Source of the DNA: an uncultured Lachnospiraceae bacterium
GTDB taxonomy: Bacteria; Bacillota; Clostridia; Lachnospirales; Lachnospiraceae
NCBI GenBank assembly: GCA_944381485.1
Contig: CALWLI010000004.1
Coordinates: 1 to 64,000 of the forward strand
DNA length: 64,000 bases
Direction: 5' to 3'
The position numbers and the translations under genes are program-made. Position 1 is the stretch's first letter. Each line of letters starts with the position of its first letter. This document shows positions 60,489-64,000 of this stretch, in pieces. Under the pieces are notes generated by a model. That model was not told the origin of the DNA. It searched no databases and was given only the letters and a program-made list of their open reading frames with translations.

Positions 60489-60497
60489 GGGGGGGGG
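60489..60497 (+). repeat. G9 homopolymer tract
   Basis: Nine consecutive G residues lie 6 bp upstream of the -35 box of the surface-protein promoter. A second, G6 run is at about 60622-60627, next to a Shine-Dalgarno-like AAGGAGGG. Confidence 0.95.
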
Positions 60498-60503
60498 TAG
60501 AGA

Positions 60504-60532
60504 TTGCAATTCATTAGCTGATATGCTAAAAT
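60504..60532 (+). promoter_or_regulatory. Surface-protein promoter
   Basis: TTGCAA at 60504-60509 and TAAAAT at 60527-60532 with a 17-bp spacer. The 5' leader would be about 125 nt. Confidence 0.65.
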
Positions 60533-60609
60533 TATAGCCAAATAGTGATAAAACTTGATGATTTTGCCGAATCGTCTTTTATTTTTATCCATTTTTTATC
60601 CTTGAAATA

Positions 60610-60663
60610 GAAAGGAGGGCAGGGGGGTTATTATTTTTTTAAAGAAAATAATACATACCCTGT
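60610..60663 (+). promoter_or_regulatory. Structured 5' leader of the surface-protein gene
   Basis: AAGGAGGG lies about 45 nt upstream of the first ATG, too far for normal initiation. Between them TATTATTTT and AAAATAATA form a 9-bp hairpin, and CAGGG may pair with CCCTG just before the ATG. Folding would bring the Shine-Dalgarno near the start, or hide it. No closer Shine-Dalgarno is seen. Confidence 0.5.
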
Positions 60664-63600
60664 ATGGTTATGAAAAAAAGATTCAAAAGGTACACAGCAT
60701 TAGTTCTGGCGGCGTCCATGGTGTTCAGCTCGTCAGGAATGACAACACTGGGTGCGGAGGTGAAGGCGGCCACATCAGGCTCTGAATCCTCAGGGGGCTC
60801 AGAAGGAGGAGCCGGAGGAAGCGGCTCTGAAGGAGGAAGCGAGACAGGAAGCGGAGGAGCTCCGAGCTCATCCGATAACGGAAGCGGCTCCACAGGAGAA
60901 AGCTCAGGCGGCGGAAATTCAGATGCAGGAGGAGCGGGCGGAAGCTTGAGCGGATCCGGATCCTCAACCGGCTCCGAAAATTCGGGCTCAGCATCCGGAG
61001 AAGGAAGCGGCGAAGGCTCGGGAGCAGGCGGTAACGAAGGAAGCGGCTCTGCAGGCGGAAGCGGAGCGGGAAGCCAGGAAGGCACAGGCTCATCCGATGG
61101 CTCAGGCAGCTCAGAGGAGAGCGGTGATCAGGGCGCAGGCGGTAACGAAGGAAGCGGCTCTGAGGGAAATGCTGCGGGAGAGTCAGGCTCAAACGGAGAG
61201 AGCGGTGAAGGCTCAGGAGACGGCAGTGAAACAGGCTCCGAAGGGGGCTCTGACAATAAAGAAGATTCGGCTGAAAATACAGGTAATAATGCAGGAGGCG
61301 CGGGAAATTCCGAAGAGGGAGGAGACGCGTCCGCTTCTGATGATAAGAATAATTCGGAAAATGGGCAGGAAGGAAATAAACCCTCAAACGAGACCCAAGA
61401 AGGCGACAACGATAATAAGAATCCCGAGGGAAGTAAGCCTTCAGGCGACTCAGGTTCGGGAGCAGGCGGACCCGGAACAGTAGCCGGAGATGGCAATGAG
61501 AACGAAAATCCTGACGGAGAAGCGGGACCTGAGGAAGATGAAAAGGATACTCCCGAGGATACTGAGGACAAAAAGGACGAGGACGATGAGGATGTAAAGG
61601 ACTACATCCTTGAAGCCATAGTATTCCCCGAGCAGGACAGGGCTGCAAAGAGCGTGGGCAGCGGAGCACTTATGTATGCCCGCAGCTTTGCCACACCCGG
61701 AATCTCTCCCCTCTCGGAGCTTGCCGAGAACGGCCTTACAGAGGAAGAGAGCGAGGAGCCCGATACAGGCAATTACCTCGAGAGACATATTAATGTGGGA
61801 GATACTATAGAGGACCTTAACCTTCCCAAGGAGATCATACTCAAGGTGCGCCCTGTAGAGGACGAGGAGGAAGCCGAGGAAGAAAGCAAAAAGACTGAGG
61901 AGAAATCTGAGGTTACAGAGGAGTCAAAACCTATAGAGATAACCACAGAGGAAGCAGATCCCACAAAAAATGAGGCTGAGAGCAATGTCACCATAGAGGA
62001 GACAGAGGCTGTCACAGAGAGCGCTGCCGAGGAGACAAAGAAATCCGAGGAGGACACTTCAGAGGAGTCTTCAGAGGCAGAGGAGAATAAGGACGAAGAA
62101 ATAGACCCCTCATTGACAGGAGTGGGAGCAGGGCTCATAAAGGCGGCAGAGCTTGAGGTAATGGAGAGCGCCGCTGCAGTCGGAAATCTCAACAAGCTTC
62201 AGTCAACGGAGAATAAGGAGAAGACAGGGGAGGAGTCTGAGACTCCCGAGTCGGAAGAGAAGGACAATACAGATAGTACCGAGACAAAAACTGAGACAGA
62301 TACCAAAACAGAGCCTGAAAAAGATCAGAAGACTGACACAGAGACAGGTAATGTTGAGGTCACAGGTACAGACGCAACAACAACCACGACCACAGACACA
62401 ACCACAGCTACAGCTACAGACACAACGACAGCTACAGATACTGAAGTAGGTAAAGTCACAGTATCCGACAAGAAGATAGAGGAAATAAAGATAAAGCTTG
62501 GGGAAGAGGATTGGCTTATATCCTATCCCGATGATTTTGCGGGAAGCGATCTCAGCGCATTTACCTCAGAGGGAGCAGATATCCTTGATGAGGAGGGCAA
62601 CCCCACAGGGGAGAAGAGCGAGGACACAGCAGAGTATCCTGTATGGGTATTCTATCCCAACCTTGCAGATATAGACATTGAGAACATGGAGGGAAGCTAT
62701 ATAGACCCTTCAGATTTCCTGAGCGCAAATAATGAGTCTACCCTTGACACCTACGCTGCCAAGGCCCTTGCGGTAACTGCAAGAGTCGGAGTGCAGCCTC
62801 AGGTGGGAGGGGCAGTAAGGATACCTATAAATAAACTTGAAATGGGAATAGATGAGAACGACCCGATAAAAAAATATTTTGATTATTCAAATGGAATCCT
62901 TACTCTAAAAGACAATACAGAATTTGAATTGTATATCGATAATACAGTACCTAATCCGACAGGAACTTTGGATCTCTCAATTAACTTTGATGCAGAAAGT
63001 ATCCCTGAAACAGGAGCGAAAAAAAATGTCAAGTTGACACTTGACTCAAATCATGCTCCTAATTTCCCTATAGAAATTACTGCGGTCAGTCAAAACCCCT
63101 TAATTGATATGACAGGTATAGATGAATTGACTCTTGGTTTTAAAGGAACATCGAATTTGACAGGCGCGAGAAGTGCGGATGGGATAAGAGTTCCTCAAAA
63201 TAGTATATTAAATATATCGGGAGATGGCAAAATTACAATAGAATCAGGTTCAGATGTAGTTGTTGGAACAAGTGCCATCGGGGAAAATATGGGAACTGTA
63301 AATATCAATAGAGGAACTGTTGATATTATAGGAGCCGAAGATAGTGTTGGTGTAGGCTCATTATCAGGCGATATCGAATCGGATCCCGGAATATTAAACA
63401 TTAATGGCGGAACAGTTAGTATTTCAGGAGGACATGAAGATGAAGGGTTATTCCCTTTGCAATACCTGAATTTGAAAGTGGCAAATTACCCTGAAAGTGA
63501 TTTTTTAATACATTCAGCTAACATTAATAATAATTCCATAATAAATATAGAACATAGTAGCGCCTTGCTTAGAGGATATCTTGAGAACGGTGTAAAGGAT

Positions 63601-64000
63601 GAAGATATTACAATAAGAATAAAAGGTAATCAACATCACACGGGAAGCGAAAGAGATCCTGAGAGAAAATTAGTTTTAAGCAAAGCAGATAAAGGATTTA
63701 TGATTAATTTAGCCGGATATGATACCTATAGTTTAGAGGGGACGAGAGATGTAGTCGGAAGTGACGGAACAGTAAAAGGACAAAAGGACTTCAGCTATAT
63801 AGGCATTCCTTCAAACTTGACAGAAAATGATTATACCGGAAGTTTTACTGTAGACAATGATGTCACTATTACATATAAAAAGATAAAATCAACAGAACCT
63901 CCTGTGTTTTGGGACAATTCTGCAGATCTTTCGGGAGACTTTGAACAAAATAATATTAATCTGAAGGTGAATCTGTCTGCTGCAGTAGATATAAACTCGG
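60664..64000 (+). CDS. Large Ser/Gly-rich secreted surface protein, 3' end outside window
   Basis: The frame is open for 1112 codons to the window end. A signal peptide (MKKRFKRYTALVLAASMVFSSSG, starting from the second ATG at 60670) is followed by a very long low-complexity Ser/Gly/Glu stretch (about 35-320), an acidic Glu/Asp/Lys part, a Thr-rich run near 560-600, and a globular region. From about residue 735 the sequence turns into a beta-helix-like domain with recurring Asn-Ile-X-Gly-Gly-Thr-Val words (VNINRGTVDIIGA, LNINGGTVSISGG). An adhesin or glycan-binding stalk protein is likely. Base composition becomes clearly more AT-rich from about 62850. Confidence 0.85.
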   Translation, partial: MVMKKRFKRYTALVLAASMVFSSSGMTTLGAEVKAATSGSESSGGSEGGAGGSGSEGGSETGSGGAPSSSDNGSGSTGESSGGGNSDAGGAGGSLSGSGSSTGSENSGSASGEGSGEGSGAGGNEGSGSAGGSGAGSQEGTGSSDGSGSSEESGDQGAGGNEGSGSEGNAAGESGSNGESGEGSGDGSETGSEGGSDNKEDSAENTGNNAGGAGNSEEGGDASASDDKNNSENGQEGNKPSNETQEGDNDNKNPEGSKPSGDSGSGAGGPGTVAGDGNENENPDGEAGPEEDEKDTPEDTEDKKDEDDEDVKDYILEAIVFPEQDRAAKSVGSGALMYARSFATPGISPLSELAENGLTEEESEEPDTGNYLERHINVGDTIEDLNLPKEIILKVRPVEDEEEAEEESKKTEEKSEVTEESKPIEITTEEADPTKNEAESNVTIEETEAVTESAAEETKKSEEDTSEESSEAEENKDEEIDPSLTGVGAGLIKAAELEVMESAAAVGNLNKLQSTENKEKTGEESETPESEEKDNTDSTETKTETDTKTEPEKDQKTDTETGNVEVTGTDATTTTTTDTTTATATDTTTATDTEVGKVTVSDKKIEEIKIKLGEEDWLISYPDDFAGSDLSAFTSEGADILDEEGNPTGEKSEDTAEYPVWVFYPNLADIDIENMEGSYIDPSDFLSANNESTLDTYAAKALAVTARVGVQPQVGGAVRIPINKLEMGIDENDPIKKYFDYSNGILTLKDNTEFELYIDNTVPNPTGTLDLSINFDAESIPETGAKKNVKLTLDSNHAPNFPIEITAVSQNPLIDMTGIDELTLGFKGTSNLTGARSADGIRVPQNSILNISGDGKITIESGSDVVVGTSAIGENMGTVNINRGTVDIIGAEDSVGVGSLSGDIESDPGILNINGGTVSISGGHEDEGLFPLQYLNLKVANYPESDFLIHSANINNNSIINIEHSSALLRGYLENGVKDEDITIRIKGNQHHTGSERDPERKLVLSKADKGFMINLAGYDTYSLEGTRDVVGSDGTVKGQKDFSYIGIPSNLTENDYTGSFTVDNDVTITYKKIKSTEPPVFWDNSADLSGDFEQNNINLKVNLSAAVDINS

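Noticed and set aside
60639-62195. Long minus-strand open frames across the surface-protein gene
   Set aside because: They are antisense shadows of the Ser/Gly-rich low-complexity coding sequence, with Pro/Leu/Ser-rich artificial products and no initiation signals.
1-64000. Insertion sequences, transposases, integrases, rRNA operons or a replication origin
   Set aside because: None was found; the genes are chromosomal housekeeping, transport and surface functions, and no paired terminal repeats with a transposase are visible.

Overview
The window looks like chromosomal DNA from a Gram-positive anaerobe of the Lachnospiraceae type (class Clostridia). The signs are strong use of AGA/AGG and ATA codons, a V-type ATPase operon in place of F-type genes, paired glgC/glgD, a COG2509 flavoprotein, LPXTG-free secreted proteins with cell-wall-binding-like repeats, and the low-GC Gram-positive order pth-mfd-(hup)-rqcP-divIC-tilS-hpt-ftsH. 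The spore genes usually found inside that block (yabP, yabQ, spoIIE, spoVT) are absent, so a non-sporulating lineage is likely. This assignment is inference from gene content only.

Layout. 1-4.2 kb: two paralogous secreted proteins flanking an antisense DUF4143 ATPase. 4.3-5.9 kb: trmB, thioredoxin, tRNA-Lys. 6.0-15.7 kb: a membrane DUF4145/SH3 protein and a nine-gene V-type ATPase operon (G/H-C-I-K-F-E-A-B-D). 15.8-17.9 kb: nested terminator, a degenerate repeat patch, a coiled-coil membrane protein and a small conserved protein. 18-22.4 kb: asnS and a YhaO/YhaN-like (SbcDC-like) pair whose nuclease subunit has lost its metal-binding motifs. 22.6-35.4 kb: glgC-glgD, spoVG, the COG2509 flavoprotein, pth, mfd, hup, rqcP, divIC, tilS, hpt, ftsH. 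35.4-39.2 kb: a candidate small RNA, a GH13 amylase, tRNA-Phe, tRNA-Gly and an MBL-fold hydrolase.

39.2-42.1 kb (minus strand) is a methionine ABC transporter operon, metN-metI-metQ. It is preceded by a consensus promoter, a 40-residue leader ORF containing 12 methionine codons, and a strong intrinsic terminator. This arrangement looks like ribosome-mediated attenuation in place of the S-box or T-box usual in Firmicutes, and it is the strongest candidate for an undescribed system here. 42.2-49.0 kb is an Amadori-product (fructosyl-amino-acid) locus: a FrlB-like deglycase, a GntR/UTRA regulator, a polar amino-acid type ABC transporter, a YjbQ protein, an amidohydrolase and a FrlD-like kinase. 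49.3-53.3 kb is a TPP-riboswitch-controlled YkoF-YkoE-(YkoD+YkoC fused) thiamine-precursor ECF transporter.

53.4-54.9 kb is a minisatellite of about 14 units with an exact 105-bp period, lying between two convergent genes. A diverged relative of the same repeat lies at 15.95-16.25 kb, also between convergent genes. 55.0-60.3 kb: a CIRCE-controlled Hsp20, a DUF554 membrane protein and a heterodimeric ABC exporter. 60.7 kb to the end: the first 1112 codons of a large Ser/Gly-rich surface protein. Its promoter sits next to a G9 tract, and its base composition changes sharply near 62.85 kb.
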